A DNA stretch of 64,000 bases, from contig DUOD01000065.1 of NCBI GenBank assembly GCA_012838995.1, positions 1 to 64,000 of the forward strand, given 5' to 3'. The position numbers and the translations under genes were made by a program. The notes under the pieces were generated by a model. The model worked only from the letters and a program-made list of their open reading frames with translations. It was not told the DNA's origin and made no database searches. Origin of the DNA: Clostridiales bacterium (GTDB taxonomy: Bacteria > Bacillota > Clostridia > DUOD01). Of this stretch, positions 44,590-54,060 are shown piece after piece. The stretch's first letter is position 1; the number at the start of each line of letters is the position of its first letter.

Positions 44590-46386
44590 GTGAAAAAAGA
44601 ACAAAAAAACACGGAACAAAAAAATAAAGATAAAAAACTGCGGAAATTTTCCTTTGAACGTTTAAAACAATCAATTGCCAAGAGTATGGACAAGAGTATG
44701 GATTCAAAGGATAAAAAAGATACCTCAATTAAGGCAAAATTAGTACGGATGTTTGCAATAATAATCGCCGTTATGATCGGGGTATCGGTGGCAATCTTTA
44801 TATATTCTTACAATGCAACAAATACCTATGACCAGTTAATAGAAAATATCATCCTTACCAACAACATAATAGATGACAATATGCAAACAACAAGGGAAGT
44901 ACGAAACTATCTCGGAGAACCTACGGCTGAGGTAAAACAACGGATAGAAGATCTTAATAAGAACGTAAATGGTTATATTTCAACCCTAAAGAAAAGGATC
45001 ACTGATGAAGAAAGCGTATCCGCCTTGGAGGGCCTTGAAAGGATAAACAATAATTACCAGGACAAAGTAGCCGAAGCCGTAACCAATGTTGATACCGGAA
45101 AACTAGCCGTTGATAAGTTGGATGAATTAGGTGACTTTAGCGAAATTATGGCGGAAAACGCCAAAACGTTGATTGGCAGCCAGCTCCGTTTTAGCAGCGG
45201 TATTAGGCAGCAAATAATGATCCAGCAGACTGTTATGACTGCAGTTGCTTTGGCTGCAATAGTAGTTGTTGCTGCAATTTCACTTATTTCTGCATTGAGG
45301 TTCACCTCAAAACTGGCAGGCACCTTAAAGATCGTTGCAACGGAAGCCGTGCAGATATCCCAAGGCGACCTTAATGTGGACAAAGTAACCATAGACACCA
45401 AGGACGAGCTGAGGGATTTATCCGAAGCCTTCAATACCATGGCCGATAATCTAAGATCCATTATTGAACAGCTGGCCCAGAATAGTATAGACGTGTCAAA
45501 TAGTGCGGAACAACTGACGGCAAGCGCAGAACAAAGCAGCAAGGCCAGCGAACAAATTGCAGCGACTATACAAGAGATGGCCCATGGTGCGGCGGATCAA
45601 TCAGAACAGTCGGCCGTGACTGCAGAAGCGGCCAAGAAAATTTTGGTCAGCTCACAAAAAATAGCTGAAAATACAAAGACGGCCACAGAAACTTCTGATT
45701 TAGCCAATGAAACTGCAAGCGCCGGTAACGAAAAAATAAAGAGCGTTATAGAACAAATTAATATATTAAAAGAACAGATGGATGCTACTGCAAAGGTGAC
45801 AAATAAACTAAACGAGAGATCCAAGGAAATCGGCGAAATAGTGGAAGTTATAACCAATATAGCCAGTCAAACCAATTTGTTGGCATTAAACGCTGCCATA
45901 GAGGCCGCGAGGGCCGGCGAACATGGCAGGGGCTTTGCCGTAGTGGCCGATGAAGTGAGGAAACTGGCTGAAGGATCGGCCAGCGCCGCAAAAGAGATAA
46001 CCAAAATGATACAGGAAATTCAACAGGATACCATATCCACCGCCGAAAACATGGAAAAGGGTATGGAGGAGGTCAACTTAGGTACAAGATTAACTCAGGA
46101 GGCCGGAGCGGCCTTTGAGGACATAGTAAGGGTAATAAAAATTGTAAATGAACAGATTAACGGTATCGATAATGAAATTAAAGATGTAGTAGAACAAATC
46201 AAAACGGTGGAAAACCTTAGCGGGAACATTGCAGTTATTGCAAAGCAATCTTCGGCAGGCAGCCAGGAAGTGGCGGCAGCCGTCGAGGAGCAAACTGCAA
46301 GCCTGCAGGAGATAGTATCCTCGGCATCGGTACTCTCCCAAATGGCCGAGGATCTAAAGGATATAGTAAACAGGTTCAAATTATAA
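44590..46386 (+). CDS. Methyl-accepting chemotaxis protein
   Basis: This 598-residue transmembrane receptor has a basic cytoplasmic N terminus (about 1-50) and TM1 at about 52-73. A periplasm-side four-helix-like sensor domain (about 75-205) precedes TM2 at about 208-235. A HAMP domain follows ([40 protein letters not shown], about 241-290), then the signalling hairpin with the tip [43 protein letters not shown] (about 418-460). The GTG at 44590 is 10 nt after GAGGAGG. The ligand cannot be told from sequence, and no other chemotaxis gene is nearby. A terminator follows. Confidence 0.93.
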   Translation: MKKEQKNTEQKNKDKKLRKFSFERLKQSIAKSMDKSMDSKDKKDTSIKAKLVRMFAIIIAVMIGVSVAIFIYSYNATNTYDQLIENIILTNNIIDDNMQTTREVRNYLGEPTAEVKQRIEDLNKNVNGYISTLKKRITDEESVSALEGLERINNNYQDKVAEAVTNVDTGKLAVDKLDELGDFSEIMAENAKTLIGSQLRFSSGIRQQIMIQQTVMTAVALAAIVVVAAISLISALRFTSKLAGTLKIVATEAVQISQGDLNVDKVTIDTKDELRDLSEAFNTMADNLRSIIEQLAQNSIDVSNSAEQLTASAEQSSKASEQIAATIQEMAHGAADQSEQSAVTAEAAKKILVSSQKIAENTKTATETSDLANETASAGNEKIKSVIEQINILKEQMDATAKVTNKLNERSKEIGEIVEVITNIASQTNLLALNAAIEAARAGEHGRGFAVVADEVRKLAEGSASAAKEITKMIQEIQQDTISTAENMEKGMEEVNLGTRLTQEAGAAFEDIVRVIKIVNEQINGIDNEIKDVVEQIKTVENLSGNIAVIAKQSSAGSQEVAAAVEEQTASLQEIVSSASVLSQMAEDLKDIVNRFKL

Positions 46387-46395
46387 ATTTTATAA

Positions 46396-46430
46396 AAGGA
46401 GGCTGGACAATACGATCTAGCCTCTTTTTA
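46396..46430 (+). terminator. Terminator after the chemotaxis receptor
   Basis: AAAAGGAGGCT pairs with AGCCTCTTTTT across a 14-nt loop, ending in Ts; the central 6 pairs are GC-rich. Confidence 0.7.
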
Positions 46431-46527
46431 ATCACTTTTTTTACGGACTTTTTATGGTATTATTTTGTTAGAACATTATATATTTATCCTAAAAGACCGG
46501 GCAACATAACAACGGGAGGTACTTTTG

Positions 46528-48981
46528 ATGAAATCAGCTTTGTTGAAAGTCCATGGAATGACCTGTGCGGCCTGTGCTGCTGCAGTCGAGAGACGGGTTA
46601 GAAAACTTAACGGTATAAAAAAAGCCGCTGTGAACTTAGCAGCCGAAACTTTAACGGTGGAATATGATGAGACCGTAACCATAGAAGAAATAAAGAAAGC
46701 CGTTGAAGATGCGGGATATTCAGCCCATGAAGACAAGAAGGAAAGGGAAGTTATTATTCCCATAGGCGGTATGACGTGTGCCTCCTGCGCAAAGATCGTT
46801 GAGAAATCCATCGGGAAATTGGACGGGGTGGTGGATGTCAACGTAAACCTTGCAACCGAAAGGGCTAAGGTTATATACGATTCCAATATAATAAGGCTTT
46901 CACAGATCAAAGACGCCATCGAAAAGGCGGGATACAAGGCGCTGAAAACAGAAATGGGCAAAGAATTGGATGAAGATAAGAATAAGCGCTTACAAGATGC
47001 AAAGGTGCTGTTTAGAAAGTTTATTGCAGCCGCTGTTTTTGCCGTTCCCTTATTATATATTTCCATGGGACCCATGGTAGGAGCAAAGCTTCCTAAAATC
47101 ATCAGTCCCGAGGCAAATCCGCTAAATTTTGCCGTATTACAGCTTATCCTTTCCATTCCGGTGGTAATTGCCGGTTATAAGTTTTACACCGTAGGCTTTA
47201 GCAGGCTGGTAAAGCGACGGCCCAACATGGACTCGTTAATAGCCATGGGCACCTCGGCCGCCTTTGTTTACGGCGTATACGCGGTGTACAGGATTGCAGC
47301 GGGGGATACGCGCTATGCAGGGGAATTGTATTTTGAATCGGCCGTGGTTATTATAACCCTTATTCTTTTAGGGAAGTACCTCGAGGCGGTGGCCAAGGGA
47401 AAGACTTCCGAGGCCATAAAGAAGCTTATGGGCCTTGCCCCCAAAAACGCCATGATTATCCAAGATGGGAAGACTATAACCATACCCATTGAAGAGGTGG
47501 AAATAGGGGATATTGTAGTGGTACGGCCGGGGGAGAAAATACCTGTGGACGGGGAAGTAATAGCAGGATTGACGTCGGTGGATGAGTCCATGCTCACGGG
47601 CGAGAGCATTCCCGTGGAAAAAAAACCGGGGGATACGGTAGTTGGTGCCAGCATAAATAAGACGGGCTCCATACAGATTAAAGCAACAAAGGTGGGAAGC
47701 GATACGGCTTTAGCCCAAATTATAAAACTGGTGGAGGATGCCCAGAGTACCAAGGCCCCTATAGCAAAACTTGCCGATGTCGTTGCGGGTTACTTTGTAC
47801 CTATAGTACTGCTAATTGCAGTAGGGTCGGCTATAGCATGGATAATAAGCGGCCAGCCAATAGGCTTTGCCCTCACGATTTTTATCTCGGTGCTTGTTAT
47901 AGCCTGTCCCTGTGCCTTGGGCCTTGCAACCCCTACCGCCATAATGGTCGGTACGGGCAAGGGTGCGGAATACGGGGTTCTCATAAAGGGCGGTGAAGCT
48001 CTTGAAACCGCCCATAGGATAAATACCATTGTTTTTGACAAAACGGGTACAATTACCGAGGGAAGGCCGGAGGTTACCTATATATTGACATATGGGGACA
48101 TTGAAAGGGATCTTTTACTTCAAATGGCGGCTTCGGCCGAAAGGGGTTCGGAACATCCCTTGGGCGAAGCCATTGTAAGGGATGCCCAGGCCCGGGGGCT
48201 GGAGACAAAAAAAGTGGAATACTTCAATGCCATACCGGGCCACGGTATAGAGGTCAAGATCGAAGGGATGGACATGCTGCTTGGAAACAGAAAATTAATG
48301 ACCGACCGCAATATAAATCTGGAGGACGGTTACAAGGATGCCGACAGACTGGCAAGGGAGGGTAAAACGCCCATGTATGTTGCAATGGACGGTAAACTGG
48401 CCGGCATTATTGCCGTAGCCGATGTAGTAAAGGAAAATAGCAAAAAGGCCATTGAGCTGCTGCATGATATGGGAATGGAAGCCGTCATGATTACCGGTGA
48501 TAACAGACGTACCGCTGAGGCAATCGCAAGGCAGGTAGGCATTGATCGGGTGCTGGCGGAAGTTTTGCCCCAGGACAAGGCCAACGAAGTTAAAAAGCTC
48601 CAGAATGAGGGGAAAAGGGTTGCCATGGTAGGCGACGGTATCAACGATGCACCTGCCTTGGCCCAGGCCGATATCGGAATTGCCATAGGTTCGGGTACCG
48701 ATGTAGCCATGGAATCGGCTGATATCGTCCTTATGCGAAGTGACTTGATGGACGTTCCCACGGCCATTCAGTTGAGCAAACAAACCATTAGGACCATAAA
48801 ACAGAATCTGTTTTGGGCCTTTGGATATAATACCGTGGGGATACCCATAGCGGCAGGCTTGTTGTATTTGTTTGGAGGCCCTCTGTTAAATCCTATGATT
48901 GCAGGAGCGGCAATGGCCTTCAGCTCCGTATCTGTAGTATCAAACGCTTTAAGACTAAAACGTTTTAAACCTGCACATTAA
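46528..48981 (+). CDS. copA: Copper-exporting P1B-type ATPase CopA
   Basis: CopA exports Cu(I) across the membrane. The 817-residue protein has two N-terminal heavy-metal-associated domains, with CxxC at 13-16 ([12 protein letters not shown]) and 84-87 ([12 protein letters not shown]). It shows the TGES phosphatase loop at 357-360, the membrane metal site CPC at 460-462, DKTGT with the phosphorylated Asp504, and the hinge [20 protein letters not shown]. The C-terminal MxxSS region ([17 protein letters not shown]) is typical of Cu(I) pumps. I prefer the ATG at 46528 with GGGAGGT 7 nt upstream; a TTG three bases earlier would add one residue. copZ follows. Confidence 0.95.
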   Translation: MKSALLKVHGMTCAACAAAVERRVRKLNGIKKAAVNLAAETLTVEYDETVTIEEIKKAVEDAGYSAHEDKKEREVIIPIGGMTCASCAKIVEKSIGKLDGVVDVNVNLATERAKVIYDSNIIRLSQIKDAIEKAGYKALKTEMGKELDEDKNKRLQDAKVLFRKFIAAAVFAVPLLYISMGPMVGAKLPKIISPEANPLNFAVLQLILSIPVVIAGYKFYTVGFSRLVKRRPNMDSLIAMGTSAAFVYGVYAVYRIAAGDTRYAGELYFESAVVIITLILLGKYLEAVAKGKTSEAIKKLMGLAPKNAMIIQDGKTITIPIEEVEIGDIVVVRPGEKIPVDGEVIAGLTSVDESMLTGESIPVEKKPGDTVVGASINKTGSIQIKATKVGSDTALAQIIKLVEDAQSTKAPIAKLADVVAGYFVPIVLLIAVGSAIAWIISGQPIGFALTIFISVLVIACPCALGLATPTAIMVGTGKGAEYGVLIKGGEALETAHRINTIVFDKTGTITEGRPEVTYILTYGDIERDLLLQMAASAERGSEHPLGEAIVRDAQARGLETKKVEYFNAIPGHGIEVKIEGMDMLLGNRKLMTDRNINLEDGYKDADRLAREGKTPMYVAMDGKLAGIIAVADVVKENSKKAIELLHDMGMEAVMITGDNRRTAEAIARQVGIDRVLAEVLPQDKANEVKKLQNEGKRVAMVGDGINDAPALAQADIGIAIGSGTDVAMESADIVLMRSDLMDVPTAIQLSKQTIRTIKQNLFWAFGYNTVGIPIAAGLLYLFGGPLLNPMIAGAAMAFSSVSVVSNALRLKRFKPAH

Positions 48982-49009
48982 TATCAATAAATTGAAGGGA
49001 GTTTTATAC

Positions 49010-49219
49010 ATGAAAAAGAAACTGTTTATAGAGGGTATGGGCTGCCAGAAATGTGTCCACCACATCGAGGAAGCTCTAAAAGAAATTTCCGCCGTGAAGT
49101 CGGCCAGGGTAAATCTTGAGGGAAGGTATGCAGAGGTAGAGCTTAACCAAGACGTTGATGAAGATATATTTAAAGCAGTCATTGACGAGGCAGGATATGA
49201 ATTGGTAAGCATTGAGTAG
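49010..49219 (+). CDS. copZ: Copper chaperone CopZ (heavy-metal-associated domain)
   Basis: This is a 69-residue single HMA domain with the metal site GMGCQKCVHHIEEAL (CxxC near residues 13-16) and the usual beta-alpha-beta-beta-alpha-beta outline ending DEAGYELVSIE. In the family the usual motif is MxCxxC; here the second residue of the loop is G (GMGCQKC), as in some CopZ-like chaperones. I place the start at the ATG 49010, which follows GAAGGGAG; the frame extends to a TTG at 48992. It lies 28 nt after copA, is likely co-transcribed, and should deliver Cu(I) to the pump. No CsoR or CopY repressor gene is in the window. Confidence 0.92.
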   Translation: MKKKLFIEGMGCQKCVHHIEEALKEISAVKSARVNLEGRYAEVELNQDVDEDIFKAVIDEAGYELVSIE

Positions 49220-49262
49220 GTTAAGTGCTACAATACCTATATATCCTTTTTATAATATGTTC

Positions 49263-49290
49263 GCCGATCTTAATTTGATCGGCTTTTTTT
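49263..49290 (+). terminator. Rho-independent terminator of copA-copZ
   Basis: GCCGATC, a 7-nt loop, GATCGGC, then seven Ts. Confidence 0.85.
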
Positions 49291-49770
49291 GTGAAACATT
49301 CAAAAAAGTATTGAATTTGAGTGCAGGGTTTTAATTATGAGTATAATAACGCCTTTACGCCAAAGCTCAGTAAAGGTAATATGCTAAGGATTTCTGATAG
49401 AATAAAAAGTGAAAGTTATGTGTATATTGAGGAGCTTGGAAATATAACTTAAGCAGTCGATTGCACTGTGAACAGCTCATACAAAAACTGAACAATTTCA
49501 GATATATAAAAAGCAATTGCCAGATAAAAAGATGTTTCGCAAAGGAATTTTAACCTATTATTTTGAAAGTCTTTTTTGATGATATATCCCATAATTGATA
49601 TACAATAATGTTTTTTAATCTAAGATGTATTACTTTCAACAGCAGGTTGTACAAGACCTGTTTTTTTATTAAAAAACATTTAATAACTTAGGTTTAGCAA
49701 CGAAAATTGTTAAATACGCAATAAAATGAATATATATTAGGTTTTGTCGAAAAATTATTACAAAAAGTTA
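49291..49770. other. Intergenic region with terminator-like hairpin and a doubtful small frame
   Basis: A 43-codon frame from GTG 49321 to 49452 reads like protein (NAFTPKLSKGNMLRISDRIK) but has no ribosome site and may be a remnant. A hairpin CAGGT-TGTACAAG-ACCTG followed by T7 lies at 49643-49667 and has no obvious gene upstream to terminate. Nothing else is recognisable. Confidence 0.4.
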
Positions 49771-49816
49771 TTGACATATGCCCGAAATAGTATTATATTA
49801 ATTATGAGCATAAGCC
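49771..49816 (+). promoter_or_regulatory. Promoter with paired CATATG-type operators upstream of the DUF5320-type genes
   Basis: TTGACA at 49771-49776 and TATATT at 49794-49799 with a 17-nt spacer form a strong sigma-A promoter. The -35 is embedded in GACATATGCC (49773-49782). A related sequence, GAGCATAAGCC, lies downstream with its centre 34 bp away. The promoter at 53803 has the same arrangement with perfect palindromes, so a shared regulator is likely. Confidence 0.65.
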
Positions 49817-49913
49817 AAAAACTAAATACCAATACATACAACGTTTTGCGTTGTGGTATGTATATGCACAAGAAAAAAGACTTGCCAAAGAATAATTTAA
49901 CGGAGGGATTAAT

Positions 49914-50144
49914 ATGCCATTAAGAGATGGAACGGGTCCTACCGGGCAAGGTCCGGGTACCGGAAGGGGCATGGGATATGGCAGAGGCAGAGGTAGGGGC
50001 AGAATGGGAAGCGACAGCGCCGGAGCAGGGCCCGGAGGATACTGCATCTGCCCTAAGTGCGGTGAAAAAACGCCCCATCAGCAAGGTGTCCCTTGCTACA
50101 CTGTGACTTGTCCCAAGTGTGGTACACCAATGACCAGAGAATAA
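49914..50144 (+). CDS. Glycine/arginine-rich protein with a zinc ribbon (DUF5320-related)
   Basis: The 76-residue protein starts [29 protein letters not shown], a Gly/Arg-rich N terminus shared with DUF5320 proteins, and ends with a two-knuckle zinc ribbon: CICPKCG (about 44-50) and [10 protein letters not shown] (about 66-75). The ATG at 49914 follows AACGGAGGG. It is the first gene after the CATATG-type promoter and is followed 39 nt later by a DUF5320 gene that shares its N-terminal pattern DGTGPxGxGPxTGRxxGY. Such proteins accompany Mrp/NBP35, MBL and NifX-like genes in anaerobes; no function is established. Confidence 0.8.
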   Translation: MPLRDGTGPTGQGPGTGRGMGYGRGRGRGRMGSDSAGAGPGGYCICPKCGEKTPHQQGVPCYTVTCPKCGTPMTRE

Positions 50145-50192
50145 AATTATATTCTACCAAGCTAAAAAACTTTATGGGGGGAGGTGACAGTG

Positions 50193-50573
50193 TTGCCTAG
50201 AGGTGATGGAACCGGCCCTATGGGAATGGGACCGATGACCGGTAGGGCAGCCGGCTATTGTGCAGGTTTTGCAGTACCGGGTTATATGAATCCGATGGTA
50301 GGCTTCGGGTTTGGCAGAGGTAGAGGACGTGGCTTTAGAAGAATGTATTACCTAACAGGCCTGCCGGGATGGGCCAGGTTTGGTTATCCTGCGTATGGTC
50401 CTGCCTATGGCCCTATGTATGGCGGTACAAATGTACCAACGGATGAAACGATAGCAGATGAAAAAGAGCTTCTCAGTAAGCAGGTGGAGTTTTTAGAGGA
50501 CCAATTAAAGCAGATGAAGAAGCGCCTAAAGGATCTTGAAGAAGAGATTAAGTCCGATGAAGAAACTGAATAA
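50193..50573 (+). CDS. DUF5320 family protein
   Basis: This 126-residue protein begins MPRGDGTGPMGMGPMTGRAAGYCAG. It continues with a Gly/Arg/Tyr-rich middle (GFGFGRGRGRGFRRMYYLTGLPGW) and ends with a C-terminal coiled coil of about 40 residues (EKELLSKQVEFLEDQLKQMKKRLKDLEEEI), the standard DUF5320 layout. I chose the TTG at 50193 because the GGGGGAGGTG site ends about 7 nt upstream; the GTG at 50184 lies inside that site. It is co-transcribed with the zinc-ribbon gene before it, and a terminator follows. The family is found near iron-sulfur and nitrogenase-cofactor-like genes; its role is unknown. Confidence 0.85.
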   Translation: MPRGDGTGPMGMGPMTGRAAGYCAGFAVPGYMNPMVGFGFGRGRGRGFRRMYYLTGLPGWARFGYPAYGPAYGPMYGGTNVPTDETIADEKELLSKQVEFLEDQLKQMKKRLKDLEEEIKSDEETE

Positions 50574-50593
50574 GGAAAGCCTTCAATGGCGGT

Positions 50594-50628
50594 TGAGGCA
50601 GGCAAGACTTATCCCTGCCTCATTTTTG
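50594..50628 (+). terminator. Rho-independent terminator after the DUF5320 gene
   Basis: TGAGGCAGG, an 11-nt loop, CCTGCCTCA, then TTTTT. Confidence 0.88.
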
Positions 50629-50681
50629 TCTCCTAAAGACACCGTAAATCTAAAACTCAAACTTTTATAGGGGGTATTGTT

Positions 50682-50801
50682 ATGGCTGTAAAAATTGATA
50701 ACAATAAATGTAACGGGTGTGGAGCGTGTGTTGAAGTCTGGCCGGTTGATGCAATCAAGCTTGCTGTATTTACCAGCACCTATAAAATTTTTTTAGCGTA
50801 A
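50682..50801 (+). pseudogene. Truncated ferredoxin remnant (first 4Fe-4S motif only)
   Basis: A 39-codon frame starts at ATG 50682 after AGGGGGTATTG and reads MAVKIDNNKCNGCGACVEVW, then PVDAIKLAVF and nine unrelated residues. The start is that of a clostridial 2[4Fe-4S] ferredoxin. The fourth cysteine of the first CxxCxxCxxxCP motif is a tryptophan (a TGC to TGG change would explain it), and the whole second cluster half is missing. The protein cannot bind the usual clusters. The ribosome site is intact, so the fragment may still be translated. Confidence 0.75.
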
Positions 50802-51134
50802 AACTTTGTTTATAGAAGGCATGCTTATGAAATGAAAGTTTAAAATGTGCATTAATTGAAATAATATTGAAAAAGGGTAAAATTAAGTACATTATTAAGT
50901 ATTTTGAAGATTCATTAACTACTTAATGGGGAAACAATTAGAAAAAAGGCATTTCTTTATTGGAAACAAAAGTTTATAATGTATTAAGGGTGTGGGGGTT
51001 GGAATTTGCCGAAAAAAGCGTTAAAAAACAGCCTGTTTTGACAGACTGATGGCATGGTGCCATTATTGCTTTCGCAACAGAAGGCAAGGGCTTTAAACAT
51101 TAAAATGCTTCCAAAATATTGGAGTGGTATAGAA
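50802..51134. other. Intergenic region with possible decayed coding sequence
   Basis: Between about 50990 and 51100 one frame reads EFAEKSVKKQPVLTD, stop, WHGAIIAFATEGKGF, which looks like broken protein sequence of unknown family. A frame running into the MBL gene from 51054 is open but lacks a ribosome site. No RNA structure was recognised. Confidence 0.35.
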
Positions 51135-51965
51135 TTGATAAGGGTGCATATTCTTACCGACAACAGAGTCAGAAAACGGGGCTTGCTTGCAGAACACGGG
51201 CTGTCTTTATGGATAGAAAAAGATGACATGTCCATTCTATTTGATACCGGCCAGTCCTCTGTTTTTTATCATAATGCAAAAAATATGAACATTAGCCTTG
51301 AAAGGGCAGATTATATTATAATAAGTCATGGCCATTATGATCACTGCGGCGGACTACGGTTTTTCCCCCATAAGGATAAAGCTCCGGCCATTTATGTTCA
51401 TACCGATGCATTTCTAAAAAAGTTTGCTGCTACCGATAAGGATGAACCGTCCGGGGATGTTGGGATACCTTTTAATATATCTGATTTGGCTTGGACAAAG
51501 GACCGAATTGTTTATACCAGAAAGCCTTTGGTCATAGATGATGGTATTTTAATATCGGGGGAGATACCCTGTACCAACACTTTTGAAGAAATACCTCAAA
51601 ATTTTTTTATTGAAAAGGACGGTAAAGTAACCCATGACATGATGCTGGATGAACAAATGCTGATTATTGAGGACAATAATGAAATAGCCATATTCCTCGG
51701 ATGCAGCCATCCTGGGATTATTAACAGTATCAAATATGCAAAGAAACTTATCCCGGACAAAAATATCAAACTTCTGGTGGCCGGGATGCATCTTGCAAAC
51801 GTAAGTTCCATACGTCTGCAAATGACCATTCAGCACTTACTGGACATGGATATTCAAAGAATTGTTCCTTTGCACTGCACCGGGTTTAGGGCAATGTGTG
51901 AAATGAAAAAAATTCTTGGTGATCGTTGCCTTATCCTGTGTGGCGGAGATGAGATTGAAGCATAA
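51135..51965 (+). CDS. MBL-fold metallohydrolase (dihydropterin-aminobenzene phosphate synthase-like subfamily)
   Basis: The 276-residue protein has the metallo-beta-lactamase motif HxHxDH at 65-70 (SHGHYDHCGG), the preceding ILFDTGQS, and later HPGIINSIKYAKKL, LVAGMHLA and PLHCTGFRA. The segment AEHGLSLWIEKDDMSILFDTGQS is typical of the subfamily named after the methanopterin-pathway enzyme, which in anaerobic bacteria accompanies DUF5320 and Mrp-like genes. I chose the TTG at 51135 with GGAGTGG about 7 nt upstream; the frame is open to 51054 without support. The substrate is unknown. Confidence 0.87.
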   Translation: MIRVHILTDNRVRKRGLLAEHGLSLWIEKDDMSILFDTGQSSVFYHNAKNMNISLERADYIIISHGHYDHCGGLRFFPHKDKAPAIYVHTDAFLKKFAATDKDEPSGDVGIPFNISDLAWTKDRIVYTRKPLVIDDGILISGEIPCTNTFEEIPQNFFIEKDGKVTHDMMLDEQMLIIEDNNEIAIFLGCSHPGIINSIKYAKKLIPDKNIKLLVAGMHLANVSSIRLQMTIQHLLDMDIQRIVPLHCTGFRAMCEMKKILGDRCLILCGGDEIEA

Positions 51966-52118
51966 GACTTTTATAATTTTGGAATATCATTTTTTAATAA
52001 AGGGCTATAAGGAAAACAAGAGTTCTAAAGTCTTTTATTTTAAATTTTAGCTTTAAAAAATCCTGTAAAAATGGATGCCTTGGACCGAAAATGCTTTTTA
52101 TTTTGCGGAGGGGAGAAA

Positions 52119-52658
52119 ATGGACAAGTTGTCAACCAAACGATTGGTATTGTCAGCACTATTTCTAGCATTGGGACTTTTGATGCCCTTTTTAACAGGGC
52201 AAATGCCGAGTATCGGAAGCATGTTGCTACCCATGCATATTCCTGTTTTACTTTGCGGTTTTATTTGCGGATGGCAATATGGCTTGGTAGTTGGCCTTAT
52301 TTCGCCTGTTTTAAGGAGCACGTTATTCGGAATGCCGCCCATGTTTCCCGTAGCCGTAGCCATGACTTTTGAGTTGGCTGCATACGGATTTATGACAGGT
52401 TTTTTATACAAATTACTCCCCAAAAGGAATGTTTTTATATATGTATCATTGATTATATCAATGGTTTTTGGGAGAGCCGTCTGGGGGATGGTTAGCTATT
52501 TCCTGTATGGACTGACCGAAACTGCATTTACATGGGAGATTTTTATGGCGGGTGCATTTTTTAATGCAATTCCGGGCATAGTTATTCAAATTATTGTTAT
52601 CCCATTTATTATCATATTGTTGAAAACAAAAACTTATGAAAAGTATGAGTTGGAATGA
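52119..52658 (+). CDS. ECF transporter substrate-binding S component
   Basis: This small membrane protein of 179 residues has about six hydrophobic segments and the start MDKLSTKRLVLSALFLALGLLMPFLTGQ. It also has MLLPMHIPVLLCGFICGWQYGLVVGLISPVLRSTLFGMPPM, the pattern of S components of energy-coupling-factor vitamin transporters. I chose the ATG at 52119, after GAGGGGAG; a longer frame from 52071 adds 16 residues. It overlaps the next gene, a kinase, by 4 nt, so the transported compound is probably phosphorylated on entry. The ECF energising module is not in the window and is probably shared. The ligand cannot be told from sequence. Confidence 0.87.
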   Translation: MDKLSTKRLVLSALFLALGLLMPFLTGQMPSIGSMLLPMHIPVLLCGFICGWQYGLVVGLISPVLRSTLFGMPPMFPVAVAMTFELAAYGFMTGFLYKLLPKRNVFIYVSLIISMVFGRAVWGMVSYFLYGLTETAFTWEIFMAGAFFNAIPGIVIQIIVIPFIIILLKTKTYEKYELE

Positions 52659-53728
52659 ATCTAAAAGCTTTGCTGCTCAAACATTACCGTTTATATCCTA
52701 AGATGCAAATTCAGGATATGATAAAGCTTATATATCAAAACGAATTTGCCGGTGGGCATATATATGAAAATGAAGGGGAAAGTTTGCGCAAATTGCAGGA
52801 TGAAATCTGCTATTTGGAACAACTTCCTCCCGAGTACAAGACCTCTGAAAAAGCTTTTGAGGACATCGGTAACAATCTTTGCAGATTTCATTTAACGGCT
52901 TACAGGCATTATAATATAAGCCTTGAAACTATAAACAGGTTCTTTTTAAATACATCCAAGTCGGTACGTGGAAGCATTGAAGGCTTTGAAGAAAAACTGG
53001 ATGTCTTTAGGCAGTGCTGTAAGGAAGGATTGATTCCCTACCCCTTGGAAGAGTTGGAAGCTTATTTGTCTTGCTACAAAAAGAAAGGCTATCCGCCGGT
53101 TGGCCACAGTGAAATTTACCGTACGGCCTATTTTCCTGCCTATCGTGTTGTAAAGTCGGAATATTGCCGTTTTTTCAAGGTATTTTGCAGGATCGATTCG
53201 TTAATGAAATCCAAGGACTGTGTCAATGTTGCCATTGACGGAAACAGCGGCGCCGGCAAAAGTACACTGGCAATGCTGATAGGCGATGTATATGATTGCA
53301 ATATATTCCACATGGATGATTTCTTCCTGACACCTGAGCTGAGGACAAAGGAGCGTTTAAGGGAAACGGGTGGAAATGTGGATTATGTTCGGTTTAAACA
53401 TGAAATAATTGACGGGATAAACAGCGGCCGCCAATTCCGGTATCGTAAATACGACTGCAGGGAAGAAGCCTTTGGAGAGCCCATACCGGTTACCCCTAAA
53501 AAACTTAATATTATAGAGGGTGCTTATAGTATGCATCCTACCTTAATAGACAATTATGATTTAAAGATATTTATGTATATTAATGAAAGAGAACAAAGGT
53601 CTCGGATTTTAAAAAGAAACGGAGCTTTTATGTTGAAAAAGTTTCTCTCAGAATGGATACCGCTGGAAAACAAGTATTTTAGAGAGCTAAATATTGAGGG
53701 GCAATGTGATTTGGTCTTTGGAAAGTAG
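52655..53728 (+). CDS. P-loop kinase (uridine kinase-like) with an unknown N-terminal domain
   Basis: The 357-residue protein has a C-terminal uridine kinase-like domain starting near residue 185. The Walker A motif AIDGNSGAGKSTLAMLI has G196-N-S-G-A-G-K202-S203, and HMDDFFLTPELRTKERLRETGGNVDYVRF and LNIIEGAYSMHPTL follow. The N-terminal 170 residues (LKALLLKHYRLYPKMQIQDMIKLIYQNEFAGGHI) form a helical domain I do not recognise. The gene overlaps the S component by 4 nt (ATGA), which implies coupling of uptake and phosphorylation. The substrate could be a nucleoside or vitamin alcohol. A terminator follows. Confidence 0.82.
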   Translation: MNLKALLLKHYRLYPKMQIQDMIKLIYQNEFAGGHIYENEGESLRKLQDEICYLEQLPPEYKTSEKAFEDIGNNLCRFHLTAYRHYNISLETINRFFLNTSKSVRGSIEGFEEKLDVFRQCCKEGLIPYPLEELEAYLSCYKKKGYPPVGHSEIYRTAYFPAYRVVKSEYCRFFKVFCRIDSLMKSKDCVNVAIDGNSGAGKSTLAMLIGDVYDCNIFHMDDFFLTPELRTKERLRETGGNVDYVRFKHEIIDGINSGRQFRYRKYDCREEAFGEPIPVTPKKLNIIEGAYSMHPTLIDNYDLKIFMYINEREQRSRILKRNGAFMLKKFLSEWIPLENKYFRELNIEGQCDLVFGK

Positions 53729-53749
53729 TCCCATGGGCATTATTATTTG

Positions 53750-53784
53750 CCATTAAAAGGGGCTGCTTTTTAATGGTGTTTTTT
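53750..53784 (+). terminator. Rho-independent terminator after the kinase gene
   Basis: CCATTAAAA, a 9-nt loop, TTTTAATGG, then TGTTTTTT. Confidence 0.75.
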
Positions 53785-53802
53785 ATAAAAGCAAAATACT
53801 TA

Positions 53803-53848
53803 TTGACATATGTCGAAGAGATAATATAAGATGTAAATGACATATGTC
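53803..53848 (+). promoter_or_regulatory. Promoter with two perfect GACATATGTC operators, upstream of the DUF134 gene
   Basis: TTGACA at 53803-53808 and TATAAG at 53825-53830 (spacer 16). The perfect 10-bp palindrome GACATATGTC occurs at 53805-53814, covering the -35, and again at 53839-53848, over the expected transcription start. Both copies are followed by CG or CGC, and the centres are 34 bp apart. The same layout is seen at 49771. The DUF134 protein encoded next is the obvious candidate regulator. Confidence 0.7.
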
Positions 53849-54060
53849 GCAAACCATAAAAAGCTGAGGGTGTGTCTATAAAGTACGGGATCGGCCTTAT
53901 TTATAACTGAAAAAGTCCAAATTTTATACCGGGACAAATGAAGCTTTGTATAACACCAATGCCGGAGCGGGGACAGGACATATAATTTTTGGCGATGCTT
54001 TGGCAGCAGATGCAGCCGGAGGACGGTCCGGAGTTCTTGATTAGAAATGGGGTGAAAATT

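Noticed and set aside
50990-51100. A frame reading EFAEKSVKKQPVLTD-stop-WHGAIIAFATEGKGF as a gene
   Set aside because: It has an internal stop, no clear start and no family I can name; treated as possible decayed sequence only.
53860-54060. Open frame extending the DUF134 gene upstream to 53989
   Set aside because: The conserved N terminus MARPxKWRR starts at 54061; the upstream residues are unsupported.
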